From: an uncultured Bacilli bacterium
GTDB taxonomy: Bacteria > Bacillota_I > Bacilli_A > RF39 > UBA660
Direction: 5' to 3'
Assembly: GCA_934096945.1 (NCBI GenBank)
Contig: CAKOND010000002.1
Coordinates: 1-64,000 of the forward strand
Length of the DNA: 64,000 nucleotides
This document shows positions 26,264-36,002 of this stretch, piece by piece. How positions within the stretch are numbered: the stretch's first letter is position 1; each line of letters starts with the position of its first letter. The translations under genes were made by a program, and so were the position numbers. The notes under the pieces are model-generated. The model did not search any database. It saw only the letters and a program-made list of their open reading frames with translations, and was not told the origin of the DNA.

Positions 26264-27778
26264 TTCATATTTACCAGTGTATTCGTATCCTTCTAAAGAT
26301 GTTTCTTTGCTCCATTTATAATCAGGAGTTCTATGTAACCATTTTGTTTCAATTTTTTTATTTAATTTGTTGTAACCAGGATATTTACTAGAGTTTGCTT
26401 CAGTGTCTTTTACACAATTATTTAAGTCAGTATATGTTACATTGAATTTTAATGGTACAAAGAATACTGAACCTTTTTCACTTTGGTAAGCTACTGCACC
26501 ATTACTATTATAGTAATTAATACTTATTTTAGTTCTGTAAACACCACCACTAGTATATGCATCTTGAACTGTGAAGTAGAAGTTACCATTATTTAATGCT
26601 GATGCTCTAAATGATGTTGCATTTCTAGGAATTATATCCCATTTAAAGTCGTTTCCTGTTTGATATACACCATATTTGTTATCAAGGTATGCTTGATAAT
26701 CAGTTAATACATTATTTTTAAAGTAAGAAATTGAATTTCTATCAATCCTTAAGTCTTGAATGTTTTCTGGAAGAGTTAACATTTGTAGTTCATAAGAATA
26801 TGATGTTGCTTTTGATGAAGCTCCAACCCAGCTAGTTGAATAAATTGTTTTAGTGTCAACTTTGCAATAGTTATAAGTAACTATTTCTTGTGATTTATTT
26901 TGTGCTTCTTTTTCATATGAATATCCATCAGACCAATCACTCCATTTTACGTATTGGTAATATCTAACCTTTGCAGGTGTAGGTGTAGGAGTAGGAGTTG
27001 GTGTTGGTGTAGGTGTAGGTGTTGGTTCGTCTTTTTTGTTATCATTATTATTGCAATTATTTGAACAACAATTACTTGTACAGTTAACTTTTATTGATAT
27101 TGTAGTTGAAACTGTTGTCTTAGTTGTTGTACTAGTGCTTGAATTTGAACTACTTGGTTTGCTTGCTGTACCAGTATTACTTGTGCTATTACTTTTGTTA
27201 TTGTTGTTACTTGAACCATTATTAGTAGTGCTATTTTTATTACTATTGTAGTTTGTAGTTGTCTTATTTTTTGAACTATTATCAACAACATCAGTATTTG
27301 TTTTAGTACCACTAGTACAAGTACCATTACTTTCACAAGCTGATTTTTCAATAGTTGTAACAATGAAATCTGATTGTTTTCCACAAGTTAAGCTAACTTT
27401 TAAAGCATAATTTCCATCTGCTGTTTTAGTGGTTTGAATGTAACTTGAATTTGTACCACAAGTTTTACCATCGTTAGTAAAATCAATTAATAACTTTTGG
27501 TTAATCATTTGTGCAAGTGTTAACTTTTCAGTACCACCAACTTTTTCTGGTAGCTTTGATTGTGTAAAATATTCAAATGCTGCAGTTTTCATAGCATTTA
27601 TATTATCAATATATTCGCTATTACTATCCGCTAGAGTATTATTAGAACTTGTTGAACTTTTGCCAGTTACTTTAACAAATATCCAACCTGCTAAGAATAC
27701 TATAACTGCTAGAATCACAAGTTTAATTGCTAGTGAACTCCAGTTTAAACTTAATTTTTTATTTCCATCTTCGTACAT
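26249..27778 (-). CDS. Surface protein with N-terminal anchor, Ser/Thr/Asn-rich linker and PT repeats
   Basis: A 509-residue protein. A membrane segment (about residues 15-35, AIKLVILAVIVFLAGWIFV) is followed by a domain with INAMKTAAFEYFTQSKLPEK and paired Cys (GKTCGTN, VSLTCGKQ), reminiscent of the head of type IV pilin-like proteins. Then come about 100 residues of Ser/Thr/Asn/Lys low complexity, a Cys patch (CTSNCCSNNCNN), a Pro-Thr repeat (PTPTPTPTPTP) and a C-terminal beta-rich domain (KVRYYQYVKWSDWSDGYSYE onwards). The linker suggests a stalk through the cell wall. No known domain assigned. It lies convergent to the pilus genes, so association with them is only positional. Confidence 0.7.
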   Translation of the reverse strand: MYEDGNKKLSLNWSSLAIKLVILAVIVFLAGWIFVKVTGKSSTSSNNTLADSNSEYIDNINAMKTAAFEYFTQSKLPEKVGGTEKLTLAQMINQKLLIDFTNDGKTCGTNSSYIQTTKTADGNYALKVSLTCGKQSDFIVTTIEKSACESNGTCTSGTKTNTDVVDNSSKNKTTTNYNSNKNSTTNNGSSNNNNKSNSTSNTGTASKPSSSNSSTSTTTKTTVSTTISIKVNCTSNCCSNNCNNNDNKKDEPTPTPTPTPTPTPTPTPAKVRYYQYVKWSDWSDGYSYEKEAQNKSQEIVTYNYCKVDTKTIYSTSWVGASSKATSYSYELQMLTLPENIQDLRIDRNSISYFKNNVLTDYQAYLDNKYGVYQTGNDFKWDIIPRNATSFRASALNNGNFYFTVQDAYTSGGVYRTKISINYYNSNGAVAYQSEKGSVFFVPLKFNVTYTDLNNCVKDTEANSSKYPGYNKLNKKIETKWLHRTPDYKWSKETSLEGYEYTGKYEDRAE

Positions 27779-27831
27779 ATAACGTACCCCCTTCGCTTTG
27801 GAAAAATTTCTTTTTCTGTTAAGTCGCCATT

Positions 27832-27860
27832 ATTTTACCATAATTTGCTGTATTTGTCAA
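27832..27860 (-). promoter_or_regulatory. Promoter of the surface protein gene
   Basis: Minus-strand TTGACA and TAAAAT with 17-base spacing, about 50 bases before the start codon. Between this and the next gene (to 28129) the sequence is AT-rich with no coding signal that I can see. Confidence 0.65.
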
Positions 27861-28129
27861 ATTATAATGTTTTAAAAATTTGCTGTTTACAATTTAATAT
27901 GTAAATACTGTTTATAAAATGACATATAGATAAAAAAGAAATGAAAATATTGTTTTATTTATAAATAAAGTTATTAGTTATTTTTTATACACTAATTTAC
28001 AAATATAAAACGTACTAGTGTTTTTTTTGCTTTTTTAGAATTAGTATATGATATGGTAAGCATGATGCGTGATAGTGTTACAAGCTAATTATCATAGATA
28101 GACATAATAAAAAAGGAGTATTAAAAATT

Positions 28130-28545
28130 ATGAAAAATAATAAAACTAAAATCTTAAGTATAGTTGCAATAGCAACATTTATGGCATTATTAATCGGGGC
28201 AACATATGCGTACTTTACAGTTCAAGGTGGAGACCTGCGATCAGCAAATTTAAATGTAACAATATATACAACAGATATCTTTACTTTTACAACAGGGTAA
28301 ATGTCTATGCCGATCAAAGTACATTTGCATCAGGAAAAGGTAATGTAGTTGGTAGCACTTTTGCAAAAGCAAGGTTAACTGCAAATAACAAGACAAATAC
28401 CGCAACAGACCATTATAATGTGTTTTTTAATATATCTGATAATAACTTTAAGTACTCAGTAAATACAAGTAAAATAGAAGCATAGAACATAACTATAACG
28501 TTTGTAAATTATAATAATGATCCATATTTAATATTTTGTAAATAA
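28130..28545 (+). pseudogene. Decayed SipW-dependent (TasA/camelysin-like) secreted protein
   Basis: Good site AGGAG, then MKNNKTKILSIVAIATFMAL and LIGATYAYFT, the SipW-type signal peptide of TasA/CalY biofilm-matrix proteins. The frame stops at 28298, but two bases later another frame continues NVYADQSTFASGKGNVVGST and ATDHYNVFFNISDNNFKYSV, ending KIEA-TAG, followed in frame by NITITFVNYNNDPYLIFCK. One lost base near 28297 and one nonsense codon therefore break the gene. No sipW gene is in the window. Confidence 0.7.
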
Positions 28546-28693
28546 AGATTTAAAATGATTAATAGCACATATTATCGCTTACAAAGACAAAATTAAATTG
28601 ATAGAAATGTCAATGTTAAAGTTCATAATTTTCTATCAGTTTTTACTTGATTTATTAGAAGATAATTCGTATACTGGATGTAGGTGAAATATA

Positions 28694-29902
28694 ATGAATA
28701 AGAAGAAAGTAATTATTATAATATCTGTAGTAGTGGGAATATTGTTACTTAGTATTGGGGGATTTTTTTTATATAGATATATTAGAGTTAAAACAGCTAA
28801 GGTAGAAATTAAATTGGTTGAAAATTTAGAAGCAGAGTTTGCTGATACTTTGAAGGTTTCATCTTTTATTGAGAGTATTAATGGTAAGATAGTAGATGAT
28901 TATGTAATAGATACTGAAAAGTTAGGTAAGAAAGATATAAATTTTGAGTATGTAAATGATGATGGTATTAAAATAAAATATAGTTATGTAATAAATGTTG
29001 TTGATAAAGAAGCACCTTTAATATGGCTTGGTAAAAGTTATAATGTTACTAAAGGTAGTAGTGATAACTTACTTGATAAGATTATGTGTGGAGATAATTA
29101 TGATAGTAACCCTAAGTGCACTATTGAAGGAGAATATGATTTAGATAAAGTAGGTAGCTATAAATTAGTATTTAAAGCTGAAGATAGTAGTGGTAATAAA
29201 TCAGAAAAAAACTTTACTTTAAATGTTAATAAACCTAAAAAAGGGGGAAGTAGTAATACGGAAAAAGTTACTACAGCATTTAATGATATAGTAAGAGATT
29301 ATAAAAATGATGACACAGAAATTGGTATTGATGTTTCTAAATGGCAAGGAGACATTGATTTTAGTAAATTAAAGGAATCAGGAGTAGAATTTGTTATTAT
29401 TAGGGTTGGTTCATCAAATGGTTTAAATGGAGAAAATTTTGTTGATAGTAAGTTTATACAAAATATTAAAAATGCAAATGCTGTAGGTATACCTGTTGGA
29501 ATATATTTTTATTCATATGCAAGTACAATAGATAGAGCTATAAGTGATGCTAAATGGATTATAGAACAAATTAAGGATTATAAAGTTGATTTGCCAATTG
29601 CTTTTGACTGGGAAAACTGGGGTAGTTTTAATAAATTTGATGTTAGTTTCTTTGGACTTACAAATATTGCTAAAGGTTTTATGGATACAGTTAAGGATGC
29701 TGGTTATGATGCAATGCTTTATAGTAGTAAAACTTATTTAGATAATATATGGATGTCAACTTCTTATCCAGTATGGCTTGCACATTATACTAAAAATACT
29801 AATTATACTGGGGAATATAGTTTTTGGCAAATGTGTAGTAATGGTAAAGTAGATGGTATAAATGGTGATGTTGATATAAATATAAGATATATTGAAAAAT
29901 AG
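28694..29902 (+). CDS. GH25 lysozyme with N-terminal anchor and Ig-like domain
   Basis: A 402-residue cell-wall hydrolase. A membrane segment (VIIIISVVVGILLLSIGGFF) is followed by an Ig-like/DUF5011-type module (GKKDINFEYVNDDGIKIKY ... DKEAPLIWLGKSYNVTKGSS ... LVFKAEDSSGNKSEKNFTL). From about residue 210 comes the glycoside hydrolase 25 domain, EIGIDVSKWQGDIDFSKLKE, with the catalytic acids in GIDVS and AFDWENW, ending YSFWQMCSNGKVDGINGDVD. It cleaves the MurNAc-GlcNAc bond of peptidoglycan; no phage genes surround it, so it is a cellular autolysin. GTAGGTGA precedes the ATG. Confidence 0.88.
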   Translation: MNKKKVIIIISVVVGILLLSIGGFFLYRYIRVKTAKVEIKLVENLEAEFADTLKVSSFIESINGKIVDDYVIDTEKLGKKDINFEYVNDDGIKIKYSYVINVVDKEAPLIWLGKSYNVTKGSSDNLLDKIMCGDNYDSNPKCTIEGEYDLDKVGSYKLVFKAEDSSGNKSEKNFTLNVNKPKKGGSSNTEKVTTAFNDIVRDYKNDDTEIGIDVSKWQGDIDFSKLKESGVEFVIIRVGSSNGLNGENFVDSKFIQNIKNANAVGIPVGIYFYSYASTIDRAISDAKWIIEQIKDYKVDLPIAFDWENWGSFNKFDVSFFGLTNIAKGFMDTVKDAGYDAMLYSSKTYLDNIWMSTSYPVWLAHYTKNTNYTGEYSFWQMCSNGKVDGINGDVDINIRYIEK

Positions 29903-29938
29903 AAAAAATAATTATATAATTTACATGCAGGTGGTTTT

Positions 29939-30427
29939 ATGTGGGTTACAATAACAATAAGTAATAGTAATAAAGGAAAAATAGTAGAGTATGTAGAAAT
30001 GCTTTATGAAAAGTTTAAAAAAAGTATAGTGCTTACTTTAAATTCTTCACTTAATTTTAATGAAACGTTTATAATTCTTTATGATGTGCAAAGAAAGTTA
30101 AGAACAAAAGGAGTAGATATTCAGTTTGGTCCACAATTTTTAGAAGATGGTTTTGTTATAAATGATACTTTAGAAGCTAGAGAAGAATTGTATTTCACAA
30201 CTTTAGGAGAAAGAATAATCTGGTTTTTAAGTAATAATAGAGAATATTTTAATTTTGAAGAAATTATTGTAATTGAGGATACTTTAGGAGTAGATCCAAT
30301 TATAATGAAAAGAAAAGGTATTAATTTTGATGTTTATTTTGTTTATAATCATGCTGTTATAGATGCAATTGATAAATTGGTTAATAATCAAAATTATCAT
30401 TTTATAAAACTAGAAAGAAAGAGGTAA
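29939..30427 (+). CDS. Hypothetical protein
   Basis: A 162-residue soluble protein starting MWVTITISNSNKGKIVEYVE, with mixed alpha/beta character (GKIVEYVEMLYEKFKKSIVL, YDVQRKLRTKGVDIQFGP). I do not recognise a family and see no catalytic motif. Site AGGTGG precedes the ATG. Followed after two bases by a small membrane protein, so the pair may work together. Confidence 0.55.
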   Translation: MWVTITISNSNKGKIVEYVEMLYEKFKKSIVLTLNSSLNFNETFIILYDVQRKLRTKGVDIQFGPQFLEDGFVINDTLEAREELYFTTLGERIIWFLSNNREYFNFEEIIVIEDTLGVDPIIMKRKGINFDVYFVYNHAVIDAIDKLVNNQNYHFIKLERKR

Positions 30428-30429
30428 AT

Positions 30430-30897
30430 ATGGCGACGGAGGTACTAGTGAGTTTAAATAAGAAAAGTGATTTTTATAATAAATTTAATAATCATAAAAT
30501 TAATGAAAGGTTAAGTGAATATATTTATAATGAAAGTTTAGAAGGAAATTGTAAAGAAAAAATAATTATAAATATAGATAGTAAAGTAAAAATTAGTGAT
30601 AGTGAAAAACAAGATATGATTGATATTATAAGAAAAAATTATGGTATTATGGTACAGGATTTACTTTATTCTTATGAAAAAGAACAAGATAGAAAAGCTA
30701 TTCTTTTAGTTATTGGTATAGCTTTAATTATTCTTTATTATACGGGATTTGCTAGTATTTTAAGAGAAATAATATTAATGTCTGGTTGGATTTCTATTTG
30801 TGGTTTAACTTATGGACTTATTTTTTCATCTACGCAAAGTTATGTTAAAATTAATAGACTTAAAAATTTATCTAAAGCAAGAATTTATTTTAATTAA
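30430..30897 (+). CDS. Hypothetical protein with two C-terminal membrane helices
   Basis: A 155-residue protein: a soluble N-terminal part with Lys/Asp-rich helices (SEKQDMIDIIRKNYGIMVQD) and two closely spaced membrane segments (AILLVIGIALIILYYTGFA and SGWISICGLTYGLIF). Unknown family. Starts two bases after the previous stop, with GAAAGAGG as ribosome binding site inside the end of the upstream gene. Confidence 0.55.
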   Translation: MATEVLVSLNKKSDFYNKFNNHKINERLSEYIYNESLEGNCKEKIIINIDSKVKISDSEKQDMIDIIRKNYGIMVQDLLYSYEKEQDRKAILLVIGIALIILYYTGFASILREIILMSGWISICGLTYGLIFSSTQSYVKINRLKNLSKARIYFN

Positions 30898-30904
30898 TAT
30901 TTTA

Positions 30905-30936
30905 AAAAGTGTCAACTATGTGCAGTTGACACTTTT
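30905..30936. terminator. Bidirectional terminator
   Basis: AAAAGTGTCAACT, loop ATGTGC, AGTTGACACTTTT is a perfect thirteen-pair stem ending in T-runs on both strands. It serves the plus-strand pair before it and the minus-strand Rpn gene after it. Confidence 0.85.
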
Positions 30937-30940
30937 GTGA

Positions 30941-31873
30941 TTATAATGAGCTTATAATTTTTTCTATTTCTTCTTTAGTTAATCCAGTCACTTTAATTAT
31001 TTTTTCAATGGGATAATTTTCCTTAAGCAAATTGATTGCAATTTCAGCTTTGCCAATAGTTTTTCCTTCATCAATGCCTTCAGCTTTACCTTTAGCCTCA
31101 CCTTCAGCTTTTCCCTTAGCTTCTCCTTCAGCAAGGGCTTCTCTACGAACTAATTCATCTCTGGTATTTCTAACTAGCATTTCATCTTCTTCTGGTGTAA
31201 GACCATAAACAAAAGCTGCATCACTATTTAATCTTTTCAAATTATCAACACTCTCCTTAATGATGGCGTTATTCATTTTCTTAGAATACTTTTCTAATTC
31301 TTCCTCATCTTTTATACCTATCATGGTTAGAATAGGTGCTTTCTTAACGCTTTCTATGTCATTATCATACCAAAGTTTTGCAAACTTTTCAACATTAATT
31401 TCATAATATTTAAACCTTGAGTCAAGTTCTTCATCGTGGCTTTTATCATGTAGGGTATAACATTTTATTAATGGAGTATCTTTCCTTAAATTATAATTTA
31501 GAGAAATATGGATAAATTCTGATTCTATATCATATTTATCTCCGGCGATAGTATACTGACTACAGAAAGAAAAATAATAATTCATATTTCTTATTTTATC
31601 TTCTTCATTATAAGTAGAATTAAGTTCTAGATTAATTTTTCTTTTCCCGGCTTCAAGAAGTAAATCAACTCTTTTATACCTTTCTTTTTTTCTTCTGGCA
31701 TTAAGTTCAACCGGAATAAACTTTATTATTCTATCAATTTTAGTTTCCAAACATTCACTTAGAAGTTCACATAGTAAATCAGTTCTTTTCTTATCCTCTC
31801 CGACGAATATAGCCTTAAACATTTTATCATAATTAAATCCATAAAATGTTTTTTCTTTAATTTCATTTAACAT
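30941..31873 (-). CDS. Rpn/PD-(D/E)XK nuclease-family transposase-like protein
   Basis: A 310-residue protein of the Rpn recombination-promoting nuclease group. The N-terminal FYGFNYDKMFKAIFVG is the typical opening; the PD-(D/E)XK core reads YKRVDLLLEA then KINLELNS, giving Asp and Glu with Asn in place of Gln/Lys. The C-terminal part has Gly-Lys/Glu repeats (GEAKGKAEGEAKGKAEG) and ends VTGLTKEEIEKI, a tail common in these proteins. They cut DNA and promote recombination, often in many copies per genome; a decayed tail of another copy is at 12586-12810. Strong AGGAGG site. Confidence 0.85.
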   Translation of the reverse strand: MLNEIKEKTFYGFNYDKMFKAIFVGEDKKRTDLLCELLSECLETKIDRIIKFIPVELNARRKKERYKRVDLLLEAGKRKINLELNSTYNEEDKIRNMNYYFSFCSQYTIAGDKYDIESEFIHISLNYNLRKDTPLIKCYTLHDKSHDEELDSRFKYYEINVEKFAKLWYDNDIESVKKAPILTMIGIKDEEELEKYSKKMNNAIIKESVDNLKRLNSDAAFVYGLTPEEDEMLVRNTRDELVRREALAEGEAKGKAEGEAKGKAEGIDEGKTIGKAEIAINLLKENYPIEKIIKVTGLTKEEIEKIISSL

Positions 31874-32043
31874 AAAATTTTCCTCCTTGATATAAGACTC
31901 TATTCTAAATTCACTATATGAAAAAAGTCAAGAAAAATCGGTCGACATGCATCGACAATTATTTTAAAAACACTGGTTTTACCTAGATTTTAAGGGCATC
32001 TTTTTCTATCAAATGTTCAAAAAATTTTGAGATTTGTTATAAA

Positions 32044-32083
32044 AAAAAACATTAAATATCCACTCAACTGGATTTTAATGTTT
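32044..32083 (-). terminator. Terminator after the CotF-like genes
   Basis: Minus strand AACATTAAA, TCCA/TGGA inner pairs, TTTAATGTT and nine T. It follows the second CotF-like gene by about 35 bases. Confidence 0.7.
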
Positions 32084-32118
32084 TATGTAAGTTCTACTAT
32101 TTGAAAAAATAATTTTAT

Positions 32119-32370
32119 CTAATTTAATTCTTTAGATAATTCTTTGTAAGCATCATTTATCTTTTTAGGAGTTTCTTTTTCTAATTTGTAGAAACCTTTA
32201 CTATAAGCTAAAGAAAATACATCTTTAGTGGCTTTATTGATTTCTTTAAACATTTTAAAGTATTTGTCATAAATATGTTTTGAACTTGCTTCATTTAAAG
32301 CATAGGTCATATTTACTGACATACTTTTTTCTGTTTCAAGTATATCCATCATAAATTCTTTATTATTCAT
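32119..32370 (-). CDS. CotF-like (spore coat F domain) protein 2
   Basis: An 83-residue all-helical protein (MMDILETEKSMSVNMTYALN, EASSKHIYDKYFKMFKEINK, DVFSLAYSKGFYKLEK). The second half matches the Coat F pattern, which is ferritin-like in helix layout. Its start overlaps the end of the previous gene by eight bases, so the two small proteins probably form one complex. Coat F proteins are found in spore formers and relatives; with spoVS they hint at a sporulation past or present. Confidence 0.65.
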   Translation of the reverse strand: MNNKEFMMDILETEKSMSVNMTYALNEASSKHIYDKYFKMFKEINKATKDVFSLAYSKGFYKLEKETPKKINDAYKELSKELN

Positions 32371-32575
32371 TTATATCACTTCCTAAAATATTTAGTATTT
32401 CTTCACAATTAACTTCATGCATTGTTATGAGCTTTTTTACTATGTTTGTTATTTCTTTATCGTTTATATATTCGTTATAAACATTAAATTTTTTTAGTGC
32501 AATAATATTCCAGTTAAACATGTCTTTTAAATAAGATGCATCTTTAGTAGATATCATATTTGGCACATTGTTCAT
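32363..32575 (-). CDS. CotF-like (spore coat F domain) protein 1
   Basis: A 70-residue helical protein. ISTKDASYLKDMFNWNIIAL is close to the first helix of spore coat F-type proteins (typical ISTKDL.YI.D...WN), followed by NDKEITNIVKKLITMHEVNC. It appears to be the first half of a Coat F unit whose second half is the overlapping gene downstream. Site GAAGGTGA precedes the ATG. Confidence 0.65.
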   Translation of the reverse strand: MNNVPNMISTKDASYLKDMFNWNIIALKKFNVYNEYINDKEITNIVKKLITMHEVNCEEILNILGSDINE

Positions 32576-32724
32576 TTTCTATCACCTTCCATTTATATTG
32601 TGGATACTTTTTTTTAAAATATATTGTTAATTTTTGGTTAAAATTAATTTTGTGATAAACTATATAAATAGTCACTTTAGAGTCATAAATATGTCATATA
32701 TTTATTTTGAAGGGAAGATTATAT

Positions 32725-33402
32725 ATGGAAATATTAAAAGTTGAAAATTTGGTTAAAACTTATAAAAATGGTAATACAACTATTAATGCTGTTGATAATA
32801 TAAGTTTTAGTGTGGAAAAAGGGGATTTTGTTGCTATTGTTGGAGCCAGTGGTAGTGGTAAATCTACACTTTTACATTTACTTGGGGGTGTTGATAGACC
32901 TACATCTGGTAAAGTATTTATTGATGGGGTTGATATTTATAATATGAATAATGATGCACTTGCAATATTTAGAAGAAGACAAGTTGGTCTTATTTATCAA
33001 TTTTATAATTTAATACCCATTTTGAATGTGGAAGAAAATATTGTGCTTCCATGTAAATTAGATGGCAAAAATGTAAGACGTGATAGACTTAATGAAATTA
33101 TTGATACTTTAGGTTTATCTAAAAGAAGAGGGCATTTACCAAATGAACTTTCTGGTGGACAACAACAAAGAGTTTCTATTGGAAGAGCTATAATTAATAA
33201 TCCAGCTTTAGTTTTAGCAGATGAACCTACGGGTAATTTAGATTCAAAAGCAAGTGATGAAATTGTTGCTTTGTTAAAAGAATCTAATAAAAAATATAAT
33301 CAAACTATTATTGTTATTACACATGATGATTCAATTGCTCAAGAAGCAAATAGAGTTATTACTATTGAAGATGGAAAAATAGTTAGTGATGTAAGGAATT
33401 AA
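32725..33402 (+). CDS. ABC transporter ATPase, LolD/BceA (MacB) type
   Basis: A 225-residue ATPase: Walker A GASGSGKSTLL, Q loop GLIYQFYNLIPILNVEEN, signature LSGGQQQRVSIGRA, Walker B LVLADEPTGNLD, switch His VITHDDSIA. The family drives mechanotransmission through FtsX-type permeases, often against peptide antibiotics. ATG at 32725 follows GAAGGGAAG; an in-frame TTG at 32707 overlaps that site. The permease begins two bases after the stop and a two-component system follows, the arrangement of Bce modules. Confidence 0.9.
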   Translation: MEILKVENLVKTYKNGNTTINAVDNISFSVEKGDFVAIVGASGSGKSTLLHLLGGVDRPTSGKVFIDGVDIYNMNNDALAIFRRRQVGLIYQFYNLIPILNVEENIVLPCKLDGKNVRRDRLNEIIDTLGLSKRRGHLPNELSGGQQQRVSIGRAIINNPALVLADEPTGNLDSKASDEIVALLKESNKKYNQTIIVITHDDSIAQEANRVITIEDGKIVSDVRN

Positions 33403-33404
33403 TT

Positions 33405-35939
33405 ATGAATATATTAAACGAATTAACTATTAAGAATTTAAAGCTTAATAAAAAAAGAACAATAGTAACAATAGTAGGTATAATTTTGTCTGTTGCTTTA
33501 ATTTGTGCAGTAGCGGGTATGGTTACATCTTTTAGGGCAACTTTAGTAAATATAGCTATTACAGATGGAGGAAATAGACATTTAACAATTGAAAATGTAA
33601 GTAAAAAAGACTTGAAATATTTTACAAATAATAGTCATGTAAAGAGTATGTATTTAAGTGAATCTTTTGGTTATGCTAAAGTGGATAATATAAATAAATA
33701 TAAACCTTATGCTTATGTTGTGGGATATACAAAATCAGCTTTTGATAATACAACATTAAAACTAGTTTCTGGAAGACTTCCGGAGAATAATAAAGAAATA
33801 ATAGTAAGTGTACCTTTTAAAAATAGTGCTAAAGTAAAAATAGGTGATACAATTAGTTTAGATATTGGTAAAAGAGTATGCACTGATGGGACTATTCTTA
33901 ACCAAAGTAATCCATATTTTGTGGAAGAAGGAGAAACTGATCTTTGCAATGAATATATAACTGATACAAGTAAACATGAATATAAAATTGTAGGTATTAC
34001 AGAAAGATTAAATTATAATATTGAAGGATATAGTGCTCCAGGTTATACATTAATTACTAAAATAGATAAAGCAAGTGATAATATAAATGTATCTTTATTA
34101 TTTAAAGATGCTAAATATTATAAAGAATATATAAATAATATAGCAAATGATAAAGATCTAAATAAATATAATATTACTTTAAATGATGAACTTTTAAGAT
34201 GGAGTGGAGCTAGTTTAAGTGATAGAACAATGAATATGTTATATACTGTTGCGGGTGTAGTAATAGGTATTATAATACTTACAAGTGTATTTGTTATAAA
34301 AAATAGTTTTGATATTGCTAATCAAGAGAAGAAAAAGATGTATGGTATGCTTTCAAGTATTGGTGCAACAAGTAAACAAATTAAGAAAAATGTCTTACAT
34401 GAAGGCTTTATCCTAGGTCTAATCGGTATTCCTTTAGGTATATTATCAGGAATATTTGCGGATTATATACTTGTTATTATAATTAATTATATTGGTAATT
34501 TTAATGATGTTAAATTTGTATTTAGCATATCTATTTGGCCAGTAATTTTAAGCATTATACTTGGAGCAGTTACAATTTATTTATCTGTGGTTAGAGCAGC
34601 TAAAAAGAGTAGTAAAATTGCACCGATTGAAGCCATTAGAAATAACAATGAAATAAAAATAAATAGTAAAAAAATTAAGTCATCTAAAATAGTTGATAAA
34701 TTATTTGGTGTTGGGGGAGATATTGCCTATAAGAATTTAAAGAGAAATAAAAAAAGAAATAGAACTACGATTATATCAATTGTAATAAGTGTTGCTGTAT
34801 TTATTTCTTTATCATCATTTTTAAGTTATGGCTTTAAATTAACAAATCAGTATTATCAAGATGCTAATTATGATATTCAGCTTTATCTTAGAGATACTAA
34901 TGAAGAAGAATCTAAAAAAATAATTAATGATATAATAAAAATGGATAATATTAGTAGATATAGTATAATTAGAAGTATGAGTATGACATTTGATTATAAA
35001 AAATATTATAATGAAGATGTATTAGAGTACTTTGGTGGAGTTGATGATTTATCTCTTAGAATTATGTCTGTAGGTGAAGAAGAGTTTGAAAGAATACTTA
35101 AAGAAAATAAAATAAGTGATACTAATTTTGATTATAAGGGTTTATTAATTGATAAAAATATTTTTTATCAAGAAGGTAGTAAAAATTATAAGGAAGTAAA
35201 TTTATTAGATTTAAATAAATTTAAAACAGTAACAGGTTCTATTAATAATAAAGATTTAAATATAGAAATTTTAAAGAGAATTGATAACTTAATAATGGGA
35301 TTTCAAAAGGTATATAGTGAAACTCCAACAATTATAGTAAGTGATGAATTTTATGATTATATTGTATCTAATTATAATGTAAATGCTACTGATTCAAGAA
35401 GTTTATATATTAAATCTTCTGATTGTGAAAAACTAGAAAGTTTAATTAAAGAATACTTACTTGATGAAAATATTACTAATTATAGTTTGTTTAATATTGA
35501 AACAGAAGCTAAAGCACAAAGAAGTTTAATTACTTTAGTAGCAATTTTCTTGTATGGTTTTATTATTGTTATCAGTTTAATTGGTGTTACTAATATTATT
35601 AATACAATAAGCACTAATATGAATTTAAGAAGAAGAGAGTTTGCTATGCTTAAGTCTATTGGTATGACTAAAAATGAATTTAATAAAATGATTAACTTAG
35701 AGTCAATTATGTATTCTACGAAAGCATTAATTATTGGTATTCCTTTAGGTATATTTGGTTCATTTGCTATTTATAGGGCATTTGCAAATGGTAGTGATTA
35801 TGGTTTTATATTTCCATGGCAAGCTATTTTAATAGCGATATTTGTTGTCTATATTTTAGTTAGTTTAATTATGTATTTTGCTTTAAGAAAAACAAAAAGT
35901 GAAAATATAATTGATACTATTAAGGATGAAAATATATAA
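33405..35939 (+). CDS. FtsX/BceB-type ABC transporter permease
   Basis: An 844-residue permease with two FtsX/MacB modules. The first membrane helix (TIVTIVGIILSVALICAVAGM) is followed by a large extracellular domain, then three helices with the FtsX core (MYGMLSSIGATSKQIKKNVL); the second module repeats this (TTIISIVISVAVFISLSSFL ... FAMLKSIGMTKNEFNKMINL). It is longer than BceB (about 650) because both halves carry exodomains. It probably exports or senses and frees antimicrobial peptides together with the adjacent ATPase and two-component system; the ligand is unknown. Confidence 0.88.
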   Translation: MNILNELTIKNLKLNKKRTIVTIVGIILSVALICAVAGMVTSFRATLVNIAITDGGNRHLTIENVSKKDLKYFTNNSHVKSMYLSESFGYAKVDNINKYKPYAYVVGYTKSAFDNTTLKLVSGRLPENNKEIIVSVPFKNSAKVKIGDTISLDIGKRVCTDGTILNQSNPYFVEEGETDLCNEYITDTSKHEYKIVGITERLNYNIEGYSAPGYTLITKIDKASDNINVSLLFKDAKYYKEYINNIANDKDLNKYNITLNDELLRWSGASLSDRTMNMLYTVAGVVIGIIILTSVFVIKNSFDIANQEKKKMYGMLSSIGATSKQIKKNVLHEGFILGLIGIPLGILSGIFADYILVIIINYIGNFNDVKFVFSISIWPVILSIILGAVTIYLSVVRAAKKSSKIAPIEAIRNNNEIKINSKKIKSSKIVDKLFGVGGDIAYKNLKRNKKRNRTTIISIVISVAVFISLSSFLSYGFKLTNQYYQDANYDIQLYLRDTNEEESKKIINDIIKMDNISRYSIIRSMSMTFDYKKYYNEDVLEYFGGVDDLSLRIMSVGEEEFERILKENKISDTNFDYKGLLIDKNIFYQEGSKNYKEVNLLDLNKFKTVTGSINNKDLNIEILKRIDNLIMGFQKVYSETPTIIVSDEFYDYIVSNYNVNATDSRSLYIKSSDCEKLESLIKEYLLDENITNYSLFNIETEAKAQRSLITLVAIFLYGFIIVISLIGVTNIINTISTNMNLRRREFAMLKSIGMTKNEFNKMINLESIMYSTKALIIGIPLGIFGSFAIYRAFANGSDYGFIFPWQAILIAIFVVYILVSLIMYFALRKTKSENIIDTIKDENI

Positions 35940-35941
35940 AA

Positions 35942-35968
35942 ATTAGGTTTGATTGACCTAATTTTTCT
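35942..35968 (+). terminator. Terminator between permease and response regulator
   Basis: AATTAGGT, loop TTGATTG, ACCTAATT then TTTTC. A partial stop would let the two-component genes be set at a different level from the transporter. Confidence 0.7.
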
Positions 35969-36002
35969 TAAAATATGGTATTATATATGTGAGGTGTAAT
36001 AG

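Noticed and set aside
26980..27030. Microsatellite of independent interest in the surface protein gene
   Set aside because: The short repeat encodes a Pro-Thr linker in frame, common in surface proteins; phase variation is possible but the 6-base unit would not shift the frame.
28694..29902. Prophage endolysin module
   Set aside because: The GH25 protein has an N-terminal membrane anchor and Ig-like domain and no holin, tail or integrase genes nearby.
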